In this document: positions 35,746-45,829 of the stretch, in pieces
How the letters are laid out: every line of letters begins with the position of its first letter
Numbering within the stretch: position 1 is the stretch's first letter
Origin: Armigeres subalbatus
Taxonomy: Eukaryota; Arthropoda; Insecta; Diptera; Culicidae
Length of the DNA: 64,000 bases
Direction: 5' to 3'
Assembly (NCBI RefSeq): GCF_024139115.2
Contig: NC_085139.1
Location: 139,940,097 to 140,004,096, forward strand
Program-made: the position numbers and the translations under genes
The notes under the pieces: model-generated
Seen by the model: the letters and a program-made list of their open reading frames with translations, nothing else
Databases searched by the model: none
Told to the model about the DNA's origin: nothing

Positions 35746-36050
35746 TTCCGTTATCGAGGTCGTCGCTCCTGCTCGGGTTTACATGTAGTTATGCTTAACA
35801 ATCATAATTTGAGTTTCGGCACTGTACGGAAACTATAACGCCAGATCTGGGCTTTTGGAAATGTATGTAGATAAACGTGTGGTGAATTTGAAATTCACCA
35901 CGGGCTTCATTCTATAATCACCTTAAGCATTTCCACAGTTATTATCTGCGAGGTTTCGAAACCAAGTTACTATTTCTGCATTCGTATATCATGAGGCTGA
36001 TACTTTTATGCCCAGGGAAGTCGATACCAGTACTGTAAAAGGTCGTGATC

Positions 36051-36384
36051 GTCATAAGACAGTGAGCAAAGCGCCTTTTTCTATTTCAGGCGAACAAATG
36101 AAAGAAGCGTGGGTTCTTTGATCAATTTCGCCTGAATGGCAGTCATGAAAGGATGTTGTATTTTATTTAAATTTTTAAAGTTTCTAAATTATCTTAACAA
36201 AGATATATGCGAAATACTGAAGTGACTAGTCGCTAAAAATAGATTTATATTCACTTTAATTCACAGAGTTAGAAAGTACAGCAATGAAACACTAAAAATA
36301 AAAGCATATATTGCGCTTTGCATGCTCTGTCACAGAACAAAATATTTTTGAGATTTTTGGCAGCATACCATTCATCCCTTCGCG
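36051..36384. other. Unassigned A+T-rich sequence
   Basis: No gene or repeat boundary is visible. Confidence 0.35.
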
Positions 36385-36589
36385 TTTCTATAGATATATG
36401 TAAACATGGCATCGCACGACATCTCGGTAATTGGAAATGAGAAATTCCAAATTACTATTCGTACGACAATTTCGACAAACAAATTTCCTATAGAACCGGC
36501 ACCAGGGAATCCAAACCCAGCCACCCCTCAGCATGGTCTTGCTTTGTAACCGTATGCGCCGTCTTACCACACGGCTAAGGAGGGCCCCG
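36385..36589 (-). mobile_element. Feilai-type tRNA-derived SINE
   Basis: On the minus strand it starts GGGGCCCTCCTTAGCCGTG at 36,589 with an A box (TAGCCGTGTGGTAAGACG, near 36,559-36,576) and a B box (GGGTTTGGATTCCC, near 36,504-36,518). These are the internal RNA polymerase III promoter elements of tRNA-derived SINEs. The B box carries an extra G compared with the usual GGTTCGATTCC. A tRNA-unrelated body of about 110 bp follows. The exact 3' end is uncertain. Feilai is an Aedes family, which supports the species call. Confidence 0.8.
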
Positions 36590-38169
36590 GACTTTCGTAC
36601 ATGACTTATAAACAAGCTTATAATTCTAGCAGTACCTATATACTTTAGAATTATGGATTTAAAGGTATGGAATCAATCAGCTAAACCAGCACTTTCCCAT
36701 AAAAATAAAACAAAAATTTCTAAAGTAATAAGTTTCTTTATTTTTTTAAATTGTATATAGTTTGTTGATATCGATCATTTAGTAATCTGCGTTCGATCAT
36801 TTAGTAGTTTGTCAATAACTCATTACAGAGGCCTAATTTCAAAATGAATTGTATGGTGAACTTTTAGTGCGAAGGTTCTTCTACAACTCTCCTTAACAGG
36901 TCTAAAATATCGATAACGACCTTGGTTTGTACTAAATGATACAATATAAATATTGTAACCGTTCGGTTCCAATATGGACTTGTTGGCTCCACCACAAGTG
37001 AATTTCCGTCACCAATCCCTCCCATTACGACCTTTCCAAATATTACACCTCGGAACTGTCACACTCACTGGTCGAAGATTTATCTCACGAGTGAGTGCGT
37101 GTTCCACTTTCTACATCAAATAGCTTTGCCCATCCTAACGCATTAGACACCTCTTTATAACGGCTCTGTTTATAGTTCCCTCCTGCGAAGAACCGAATCA
37201 TCCTCACCTTGAGTAGAGGGGTGATTGAAGAAGTAGCGTAACGACCCGGTAGAATACCCTCCCGTGAGCTAGCTAGTTTCAATATAGGAGTTTCTACTAG
37301 GAATATATTAACCTGCTGATCAACAAATCAATAGCAACCCACCTTTTTTGACCCTTCCTTCGGAAGTGTCTATAATTTCACTTTGTATGCGTTACGCAGG
37401 TGTGTTACGTATTGATCTATCAAGAAATCTCGTGAATTATTAAATAAAATGTATGGTATTTAAAACAAATACACTTTGACATTGAAAATATAATTATAAC
37501 AAATAATATGACATGGAATTATGCCTATTTTTCTGATTTGTTTCAAAGAAACAAATGATTTTAATTTAGGAACATATAGAAGCTTGTACAAGAAAATCTT
37601 TTCAGAAAAGCAAAAAACGTAAAAATTGAAAGGGATTTCAAAAATTTCTTCAGTGAAAGCTAGATAGCAAATATGAGCATGTTTTGAGACACTAATAGAT
37701 CCTTGTATGCATGTATGTGTGCGTATGTGTGCAAATTCTGAAATTTACTACCATAAAATCTCGCTCATTTTTAAGGTATTGAACAAGTTTTAGTTTTGCC
37801 AAATAAGGCATCCATAAGGCAGAAATATATGTTATTATTGAACGCTATTGAGTTTCGCTCAGATCAATGACTGATTTAGTTAGTTCTGGATTAATTAATA
37901 TCGAGGTCTCTGGAAATTACGAGTACAATATATTAAACCACCGTTACAATAGTTACTAACCATGTCACAATAGTTATTCCATCCGACGAGCGCCTTATAG
38001 ATAGGCAGCATGAAGTACAGTACGTTATCATTCGTTAAGTTGTCATTCAACCCATGACATCCGCCTTTGGGTAGGCAATTATTTTGTCAGCTTCACGGTA
38101 AATCACCGTGGGAAGCTGAGTAGTTTTATCTCGGTTTAAATACTGGAGTCTGGAAAAAATTCCTTATAA
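36590..38169. other. Unassigned sequence with a G+C-richer island at 36,960-37,370
   Basis: Most of this is A+T-rich and featureless. The island at about 36,960-37,370 has clearly more even base use and begins TGTTGGCTCC (36,979), an end that some LTRs carry. No second copy is in the window, so an LTR cannot be shown. The minus-strand frame in it (37,085-37,282) matches nothing I know. Confidence 0.35.
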
Positions 38170-38294
38170 CTAAAGCCCCAAACGCAATTCAACGGAACGG
38201 CGACGGAAACGGAAAATTTGACAGTTAGCCCATATATTTTCTATCAAATTTGCCGTTTCCGTCGCCGTTCCGTTGGATTGCGTTTGGGGTTTAA
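38170..38294. mobile_element. G+C-rich hairpin MITE, about 50-bp arms
   Basis: Arms AAAGCCCCAAACGCAATTCA, CGGAACGGCGACGGAAACGG and AAAATTTGA are mirrored almost perfectly on the right around a loop of about 20 bp. It is non-coding. The repeated GGAACGGCGACGG makes it stand out from its A+T-rich surroundings. Confidence 0.7.
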
Positions 38295-38461
38295 GGAAGG
38301 GTCAAAATCTCACTGTAGGTGGATTAATCTGGGTTTTTTCAAGTGCTCTCATTTTTACTTAAGTTGCTAGTAATTAATTTATGAACAAGAATTTTTTTAT
38401 ATATATTGATATAAGAATTGTAATTATTAATTGATGATTCTGATTTGCAAAACGAGTGTTT

Positions 38462-38834
38462 TTGCCTTTCTCGTACAACAAAGTTGTACCGAAAGGCTAT
38501 CATTTCACTCCAAAATCGATTTTTTTCATAGAAGTCTCGAAGACCCATGATGTTATATACCAATCGACTCAGCTCTTCGAACTGAACTAATGTCTGGCTG
38601 TCCGTGTTTATGTGTGTGTGTGTGTACATGGAAACCAAAAAACATTAGCCACTTTTCATATAGTAATTCTTAACTGATTTTCTCGCAACTAGTTGCATTC
38701 GACAGGGGACAGAGCCTTGTTGATCACAATTGAATTTGATAATCGACTATTGCGTTTAAAAGTTATTAAGAAAATGGAATCGAACTAAAAGTGCCATATA
38801 AGGTTGGTGTCTTGGCTAAATGCGAGAAAGGCAA
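38462..38834. mobile_element. MITE-like repeat with TTGCCTTTCTCG ends
   Basis: The left end TTGCCTTTCTCG is mirrored by CGAGAAAGGCAA on the right. Just inside the left end is the palindrome GTACAACAAAGTTGTAC. A (GT)n run lies at about 38,608-38,624. I recall this sequence as widely repeated in mosquito genomes. It is non-coding. Confidence 0.6.
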
Positions 38835-38878
38835 TTAACACCACTCGGTGAATTAAGTTGGGTTTTTATATAAACTAT

Positions 38879-38901
38879 NNNNNNNNNNNNNNNNNNNNNN
38901 N
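38879..38901. other. Assembly gap (23 N)
   Basis: A run of 23 undetermined bases. It cuts an RTE fragment, so the junction here may be an assembly artefact. Confidence 1.
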
Positions 38902-38953
38902 TGGTCCCAATCGATTGTATCATATTAGGATTCAAATTCGATGAATAGACGAT
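38902..38953 (-). mobile_element. RTE reverse-transcriptase scrap beside the gap
   Basis: The stretch TCGATTGTATCATATTAGGA and what follows is nearly identical to 43,785-43,829 of the RTE copy, which encodes the YDTIDRDQ word of RT. Only about 50 bp is visible before the gap. Confidence 0.7.
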
Positions 38954-39169
38954 CAGGTATCAGGTATCAGAACGTCGGCTCCAGGGGCACGTTCACCTCA
39001 ATTTGGGAGATTTGTGCCATCGCCTTCACAGCCTTTTTCATCACACACCTGACGGAAAAGGAAGTAAACAAATAGGAAAGGAATGTGAATGTGAATGGGA
39101 GAACAAAGGGAATGTTTGGAAAAGGGCCCCTGAAGAGGGTATACAACGCATAAGCGTACAAGAGCTTAT

Positions 39170-40346
39170 AGCTCCTTACCACAAAGGGTTATGAACAACA
39201 AAACACTCTGAAGGTTCAGGTTTCTGAAGTCAATTTCACTAAGTAAGCGTTTACCAAATATTTGGAAGCACAATTGCGCATAGACTGGGCAGTTACATAT
39301 TAGATGATAAGAAGTTCCATAATCGATTCACAACTATCACAACAGATGATTCAACGCGTTGAATATTTGCCATGTGATATTCAGTCGGCAGTGACCTGTC
39401 AAAGCCTTTGACTAAGACACTGCAATTCTGTTTAGACAGATTAGCTAAATAGTTTGCTACTACCGGAGATGGCTCCTGGATGTACAATTTTGTTTGATGA
39501 CATGAATCCAGACTACTCCAATGCCATTTGTGCTGAGTGACAGCCCCAAGAGTTGATCAAAAGCTTCACCCAACACTTGGATATTGGAATAGCTGGCTCA
39601 GGACCAATAAAGTCATGCGATGCTCCATTACGAGCTAACTCATCAGCCAATTCGTTTCCAGCTATGGAAGAAATGTCCAGGTACCCATATAAGGTGTAAA
39701 AGTATTTACTGAATTCAGTTCCTCAATTTGAGTTCGACATGCGATTACTAACTTCGATCTTGAGTTGGCTGAGGCGAGAGCTTTAATAGCTGCTTGGCTA
39801 TCTGAACAGAAGTATATTACTTTTGCCCATAATGCGTTGCTGCAGTGCAGATTGCACTCCACACATGATGGCAAATATTTCCGCTTGAAAGACAGTGCAG
39901 TGTGTACCCAGTGAGTGTGACTGTTCCAATCTCAGCTCACGCGAATAGACGCCTGCACCTGCTCTACCTCCGTGGAGGGAGCCGTCAGTGTAACAAAACA
40001 ATGCTGTCCGACATACTTCTCTCCAAATAGCCAGATGTCCACTCATCCCATGAGGGGAATTGTGTCAAAAATGTCCTATAAGGAAAAACTACTAACTTGT
40101 GTGAGATCACTTGGAGCAAAGGAAAATTTTGTCCCAATTAACCATAAGCGGTAACAACGAAGTGTGTAGAACTGTGGTTTACAGTGATTCTCTTCCATAA
40201 AACTGAGAACCCATAGTCGGTAAGTACAAGAAAATGCTTTTGTTTGAGATGTATGTGTGTAGTGGGGCCACGTCAGAAGAGAACTTCGAGAGCAGCCGTG
40301 GGGGTAAAAGATAACGCACCAGTCATTGCCATCAGGCACATCCTTT
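39170..40346 (-). pseudogene. R1/Loa-like LINE RNase H and C-terminal region
   Basis: RNase H starts with CYTDGSLHGGRAGAGVYSRE (39,798-40,046), where the Asp of YTDGS is catalytic. It continues with VFQAEIFAIMCGVQSALQQR (catalytic Glu) and SDSQAAIKALASANSRSK (catalytic Asp, 39,662-39,874). The C-terminal part (39,293-39,487) contains RVESSV and a CNRDYGTSYHLI-like Cys/His word in another frame. It would remove RNA from the RNA-DNA hybrid during integration. Frame changes occur but active-site residues are present. Confidence 0.82.
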
Positions 40347-40595
40347 GAAGATGGCCTAATTTAGACTGAATTGTCCTCACTTCACCCTTTTGCCAGCACA
40401 CAAGACAACGTCAAGACAAGTCAAAATTGGTCATACAACTGTTGTGTAAATCCATTTGATATATTTGGGTTTTAGACCCCAAGTTTTACCAAAAGTTCGT
40501 CGGCATTGGCCGAAAGTTATACACGTTTTTTGATTCTGGAACTCAATGTTAGGAGTCCAGGAAAGCTTTGAATCCAAAATTAGACCCACATACTT

Positions 40596-41830
40596 TTACT
40601 TCTGATCAGTTACATTGATTTCAGAACTAAAAAGATGTAATGGACGAATACCATTACGATTACGTTTTTCCGTGAAAAGAATAATAGATGTTTTATTCGG
40701 ATTGACCGAAAGGCCATATTGGCGACACCAACTTTCAACTACCTGAAGAGCATTTTGCATCAGGTCGAATAAGGTAGTGATGCACAAACCCACTATCAAT
40801 GTAAGATAGTCGTCGGCAAATCCATAGGTAGGAAAACCGCCATTATTGAGTAACCTCAATAGCGTATCTGCAACGAGATTCCACAAAAGTGGAGATAATA
40901 CTCCCCCTTGAGGGCATCCGCAGACACTTAATTTCCTAATCGCTGCTTGACGTAATGTCGAGTAGAGATGTCGGTTTTAAGCATCTGGTGAATCCATTTG
41001 GTATTAATATTAGAAGCCCATGACAACTTGCGGCTTCCAATATTGCATCGAAAGACACGTTGTCGAAAGCACCTTCAATATCTAAGAAAGCACCCAAGCA
41101 CGATTGCTTTTCAGCGAATGCTTTCGATATCGTACACAACCTTGTGTAGAAGAGTCACGGTGGACTTTCCAGATTGGTAAGCATGTTGGTTAACATGAAG
41201 AGGCATGTTGCCAAACAGTCATCACGAATGTGATGATCGATAATGTGTTCTAAGCATTTCAGAAGAAATGAGGTCAGACTGATGGGTCTAAAACTCTTTG
41301 CTTCTTCATACGAAGCACGTCCTCCTTTTGGGATAAACTTTACAGTGACATCCCGCCAGGATATCGGAATATACCCAGTAGCAAAACTGCATACTAAAAG
41401 CTTTTTCAAAACATGTTTGATATGCTCAAAACCCTTCTGAAGAAGAACGGGATAGATCCCATCTTCCCCTGGAGATTTGTAAGGAGCAAAACTATTAAGA
41501 GCCCATTGAATCGATTCAGTAGTTATGATTCTACGAGCCTGAGCCCAAGACCCATAACTACATGAAAAGACATCAGGATCATCCGAAGATGTTATATCGA
41601 CACATCCAGGGAAGTGCGTATCAAATAAGTGCTCTAACGATTCTTCATCAGAAGAAGTGTAGTCGCCATTTGGCTTGCGAATTTCGCCAACTTGGAAATC
41701 CTTGGATCTCGCAAGAATTTTATTCAATCGACTGGCTTCACTCAAATTGGAAACATTTGCACAAAGGTTTTTCCAGCCGGATCGTTCAGCAGATCGTAGA
41801 GCCTTCTTGTAAGCTTTGCGAGCCAACTTG
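40596..41830 (-). pseudogene. R1/Loa-like LINE reverse transcriptase
   Basis: A 223-residue open frame (41,155-41,826) starts in the linker and runs through GEIRKPNGDYTSSDEESLEH, YKSPGEDGIYPVLLQKGFEH, IPISWRDVTVKFIPKGGR and SFRPISLTSFLLKCLEHIID, the RT fingers. The next pieces hold LGAFLDIEGAFDNVSFDAIL (40,936-41,139) with the first catalytic Asp, then YGFADDYLTLIVG (40,596-40,886) with the catalytic FADD, and GLSVNPNKTSIILFTEKRN. All catalytic residues remain; frameshifts near 41,150 and 40,890 break the protein. Confidence 0.88.
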
Positions 41831-41895
41831 AAAGAATCCGTCCCTGCTGAATGGCGTCTGTTCCAACTCCTTCTGCACTGCTTCCTTAGCTTAGC

Positions 41896-42745
41896 CTAAT
41901 CGGAATTCCACCAAGGGGTTCCTCTTGAGGTTTTTACAGAACGTAAAGGGCAAGCTTCTCCGAAAGCTTCCACGATGTGCAACGTTGTAGTATCAACTGC
42001 ATCATCCAAGTCGGTAGGAGTTTCTATAGAAGGTTGATATCCATGAAATTTGGTAGAGAGCAACTCTGTGTAAAGATCCCAGTTTGTTGAACGGGGATTT
42101 CTAAAACGCAAGGTCTGCGAAGTAACATTCAAATGATCAAAGTAGATGTAGCGATGGTCAGATATCGATTCCTCATCTGACACATGCCAATTCGTCAATT
42201 CGTGACTGATTCTATTGGAGCAAAGCGTTATGTCTAACATTTCTGCTCTATTAGATACCATAAAGGTTGTGCGATTCCCTATGTTAAGTAAACCAAGTTT
42301 GGTACTACTTAAGTATTCCATCAAGCTGGAGCCTCTCAGATTGATATCCGAGCCACCCCAGATGATGTGGATGAGAATTAGCATCACTGCCGACAATTAG
42401 TGGAAGGCTTTTTGAAGTGCAATATATGACAACTCGTTTGAAAGCATCCGTAGGGGATGGTTCATCATGTGGTAAATAAACCGAACAATAGACGTATTTC
42501 CTGAGGGGGGTTCCGCCATTTGCATCAATTGTGACAGCACATACATCTCTGGTTGTTAGTTCAGAGATAAGTGTAGCAACAATAGCATTGTTAACAAGCA
42601 CACATGCACGCGGCATTGATCGAGAGTTTGCCATTTCTTTACTGAAAGCAGCAAAAACCGGGTTCATTAGGTTACCTAGGTAGAAGCTACCCTTGCGAAA
42701 ATAGGGTTCCTGCACCAAAGCCACTTGGGATTTGCCATTTTGCAT
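41896..42745 (-). pseudogene. R1/Loa-like LINE endonuclease
   Basis: It starts MQNGKSQVALVQEPYFRKGS, in which QEP carries the conserved catalytic Glu of LINE endonucleases. A GSDANSHPHHLGW word (normally GSDANAHHxxWG) holds the central Asp and Asn. The second frame (41,896-42,396) has WGGSDINLRG, RTTFMVSNRAEMLDITLCSN and ESISDHRYIYF, where SDH is the final catalytic pair. A one-step frame change lies between the two pieces near 42,340. Otherwise it is well preserved and is the best endonuclease in the window. Confidence 0.85.
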
Positions 42746-43336
42746 GAGTCTACAAAGATTAATCGTTGCTGTTTTTTATGCTGAAGATTGATTCGAGCTA
42801 TCTTAACTGAAGCCATTGCAAATTAAGATAATGCACTCCACAACTTCAGCATTAATATGAACAGCAACGATGAAACCAAATTGGTATCTTATCAAGAAAG
42901 TCAAAGACGAAACACAGAGTACAATGTATATAACGCATAAAGCGAATCCATATAGGTGACAATTTGTTGAAAAACTAAATAAAAACATGCTCATAATCCC
43001 ACACTTATTTAACCTCAAGTTGAGATTGAATAAGAGTAGCCGATTATTTCGGAGAAGCAACAAGTCAACTACGCCATAGCTCCGGTTAGCTAGATACTGT
43101 GAAGGGTGCCCTGGTGCTCACAGGCCCGTTAGCGGTTAGGTTCTTTTAGACCCCCCTAACCATTCATTCGTAGGCACGGTAAGCATAAAGCCGCATCACA
43201 CCAAGAATTTGGGGTCACCTGTATGGTGGACTTCTACCACCGGAACAGGCAATCCGTAGCGTTATTCTTAGCCAGACTGCCGACGCCACACAGCTATCTT
43301 GGCTGTTCGGGGAGAGAAGTTGACATTGACTTTACG

Positions 43337-45670
43337 TCAACTCTCAATGTGGCCGAGCAGCCGATTCAACCACCTCGATTTCGTCACTGTCCTCTGTTGA
43401 GCCTCTTCCTATCATGTGCTTTGTCTTCGACGTGTTGATGACTAGTACAAACCGTTTATTATCCCTTTTAGATCTGATGTAGGCTTCCTCCATCTTCTCA
43501 AAGTTACGTGCCTTAATATCAATATCGCCGGCGTAACCAAATAGTCGAACGGACTTCGTGAAAGTCGTACCACTCGTGTCAATCCCTGATCTTTGTATTA
43601 CCCTCCAAAGCGATGTAGAAAAGCAGGCCGGAAAGACTATCACCTTGCCGTAACCTTCTGTACTTTTCGAAGGGACTCGAGAATGCACCTGAAACACGAA
43701 CTACGCACATCACCCGATCCATCGTCGCCTTGATCAACCGTATCAGTTTATCCGGAAATTCGTGTTTGTGTGTTAGCTGGTCCCGATCGATTGTATCATA
43801 TTCGGATTCAAATTCGATGAATAGACGATGTGTGGGCACGCTGTATTCGCAGCATTTCTGCAATATCTGGCGTACGGAAATCACCTGGTCTGTTCGGCCA
43901 TGAATCCCGCCTGGTACCCCACGAACTCTCTTGTAATTGGATTTAGTCGACGGTATGTAATTTGGAAGAATACCTAGTAGACGGCGTTCAGAAAAGTGTT
44001 TGCGCGGTAGTTGCTAAAATCTTGATAATCGCCCTTTTGTAGATAAGACACATACACATGACACCTTCCAGTCACTCCTGTGTTAAAACCGCCTTCTTCC
44101 TAAATTTTGGTAATCATCCAGTGCAGCGCCCTAGCCAGTGCCTCACCACCGTATTTAAAAACTCTCCTGGTAGTTGATTAATCCCATGGGCTTTTTTGTT
44201 GTTCAGCTGGCTAATCTCTTCCTTGTCTTACGCGAGTGCTACCAGGTTCATCACCATGCCGTCCTAATTTTCTGTCACATCGACAGTTAGGTGCTGTTCG
44301 TAGTGCTGTTGCCACCTTTGAATCACCGCATGCTCGTCCGTCAGAAGATTTTTGTTTATGTCCATACACATGCCTGGCTTTATCGTGCCTCGTTTGCCTT
44401 CCTGTGTTGCTGCAGCAATTTCGCCCATCCTGCATTCTTCTCTTCCACTAACTGCTTACATTCACCGTCATACCAGTCGTTTCTTTGATCCGGGGACACC
44501 GTTCCAAGTGCAGCGATTGCAGTGCTACCAATGGCGGTCGAATATCTCTTCAGCCATCTTCAAGAGAAACTGCGCCTAGCTGCTCTTCCGTTGGGAGTGC
44601 CATTTTCAGCTGCTGCGCATAGTCTTGGGCTAGTTTACCGTCCTGTAGCTGCCCAATGTTAAGCCGCAGCGTTCCATTTCGACGCGTGTTGCGCACCGTC
44701 GAAAGTTTTTGAGCGCAGGCATACTGCAACGAGGTAGTGGTCGGATTCAATATTCGCACTGCGATAAGTGCGGACGTTCATGATGTCGGAAAACAATTTG
44801 CTGTCGATTAGGTTTTCCATTTCTTGATTAGGTGATCTCCATGTAAAAATGCTTGTGACTACCACGCTTTGCAGACTGTCCAGTCCGATCACCAGTCTGT
44901 ATGTACATTTCCTCCCTTCCTATCTGACCGTTCATTTCGCCGATAACGGTTTTGACGTCCTGCAGTGGGCATCTATTATATGTCAGCTCCAGCTATGCAA
45001 AAAACGCTTCTTTCTCGTCGCCGGGTCGCTCTTCGTGTGGGCTGTGCACGTTGATGATGCTATAGTTGAAGAAACGGCCATTTATCCTCAGCTTGCATAT
45101 CCTTGCGCTAATTGGCTGCCACCCAATCACGCGTTGGCGCATCTTGTCCAGCACTATGAAGGCATTCCCAGCTTGTTAGTAGTACCACCGCTGTGGTAGA
45201 AGGAAGTCGCTCGATGCCCGCTTTTCCGCAGTATATGTACCGTCCAGAACATTTCCTGCAGCGCCACGACGTTGATGTTGCGGGGATGTAATTCATCGTG
45301 GATTATCGTGCCGCAACCTGCGAAATCCAGCGACTTGCAGTTCCATGTTCTAAGCTTCCAATCGCGATTGTTTATTCGTCGCCTAGGTCGTTGCCGATTG
45401 TATCGAGTCGTATTATCTTCTATGTCGTTCATAATGGTTGTTTTTTTAAGGTGGCTTATTGGACCTGCGCAAACCTCCTGTCTCGTCGGAGGGCCGCCGT
45501 GTCAGGTCTGTTAAGCGTCATACCTAACACAAGGACTTGAGCTTATACGCTTTGAGTGGCTCACGATCGCTTTGGCGGAGCCTGATTGCGGATACATGCA
45601 GCTTGTTATGGAAGTTTTTATAGAAGTTCACAGAGCCTAGGGATCGTCAATCCCTTGGACATAGTCCCTG
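43337..45670 (-). mobile_element. RTE-type LINE, 3'-truncated
   Basis: On the minus strand: 5' UTR (45,670-45,440), endonuclease (45,432-44,700), linker (44,700-44,200), RT fingers and palm (44,160-43,337). The copy stops inside the RT thumb at 43,337, where the R1/Loa-like LINE begins, so the 3' part was lost or displaced. Its 5' UTR words (GCAAACCTCCTGTCTCGTC, CAAGTCC and ATACATGCAGCTT on one strand) match those of the copy at 58,754-61,887. Confidence 0.85.
43344..45432 (-). pseudogene. RTE endonuclease-reverse transcriptase, broken
   Basis: Endonuclease starts near RDWKLRTWNCKSLDFAGCGT (45,154-45,432), a typical RTE beginning with the catalytic Asn, and ends with IFTWRSPNQEMENLIDSKLF (44,659-44,892). 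The RT has ISVRQILQKCCEYSVPTHRL and a FIEFESEYDTIDRDQL word (43,579-43,884), then SVRLFGYAGDIDIKARNFEK (43,344-43,697). In the last, the usual FGFADDIDI reads FGYAGDIDI, so one catalytic Asp is replaced by Gly. Confidence 0.82.
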
Positions 45671-45679
45671 CTACCCTCA

Positions 45680-45800
45680 TCCTCAACTTGCACATCCTTA
45701 AGTTAGCTGGCTTCTAGCCAATCATTCGTTGACGCATCTTGCCCAACACTGTGAATCCAGTCCCGTTCAGTGTCCCCGTGCATACTTCATAACATGACCA
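45680..45800 (-). pseudogene. RTE endonuclease scrap
   Basis: About 100 bp on the minus strand encode GKMRQRMIGW and a CKLRM word, the same segment as in the copies at 45,050-45,150 and 61,290-61,350. It lies between two larger RTE pieces and belongs to neither in order, so it is a separate fragment or a local rearrangement. Confidence 0.5.
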
Positions 45801-45829
45801 AACCCAATCAGCACTGGCATTTGATGGGC

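Larger units (their letters stand above)
32982..35922. mobile_element. piggyBac-like element (TTAA target), non-autonomous
   Basis: The ends are a perfect 20-bp inverted repeat GGTGATTATAGAATGAAGCC, each directly bounded by TTAA (32,978-32,981 and 35,923-35,926). TTAA duplication is the hallmark of the piggyBac superfamily. The flanking SINE is continuous if the element and one TTAA are removed, so this is a true insertion with an inferable empty site. The right subterminal region has a short palindrome (GTGGTGAATTTGAAATTCAC). There is no piggyBac transposase; the interior is a MITE and a LINE copy. TTAA is also used by a few other families, so the superfamily is likely but not certain. Confidence 0.75.
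32880..36050 (-). mobile_element. tRNA-type SINE with (AAG)n tail, split by a TTAA element
   Basis: The SINE body lies in two parts: 32,928-32,981 and 35,923-36,050. If the intervening DNA and one TTAA are ignored the two join seamlessly (AGCTTAGTGTTCACTTAA then GCATTTCCACAGTTATTA). The minus-strand 3' tail is a run of about 16 AAG repeats (32,880-32,927). The copy is 5'-truncated near 36,050, before the tRNA-like head. The body words match the long mosquito SINEs that start with the GGGGCCCTCCTTAG head seen at 36,589, as I recall them. Confidence 0.7.
38954..43336 (-). mobile_element. R1/Loa-clade (Lian-like) LINE, nearly complete
   Basis: On the minus strand: a 5' region (43,336-42,750), endonuclease (42,745-41,890), RT (41,830-40,590), a connecting region and RNase H (40,340-39,660), and a C-terminal part ending near 39,172. 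The 3' end has short tandem repeats of TGATACC (38,957-38,972), as is usual for this group. RNase H in a LINE limits the clade to R1, Loa, I and relatives. Similarity in my memory is closest to the Lian/Loa elements of Aedes, but R1 is possible. A second, plus-strand copy lies at 58,557-64,000. Confidence 0.85.

Noticed and set aside
36559..36589. A functional tRNA gene
   Set aside because: The A- and B-box words belong to a tRNA-derived SINE; there is no cloverleaf with acceptor pairing, and the B box has an extra base.
37085..37282. Possible mitochondrial or bacterial insert in the G+C-richer island
   Set aside because: The 65-residue frame matches no organelle or bacterial gene I know, and no rRNA or tRNA sequence is present.
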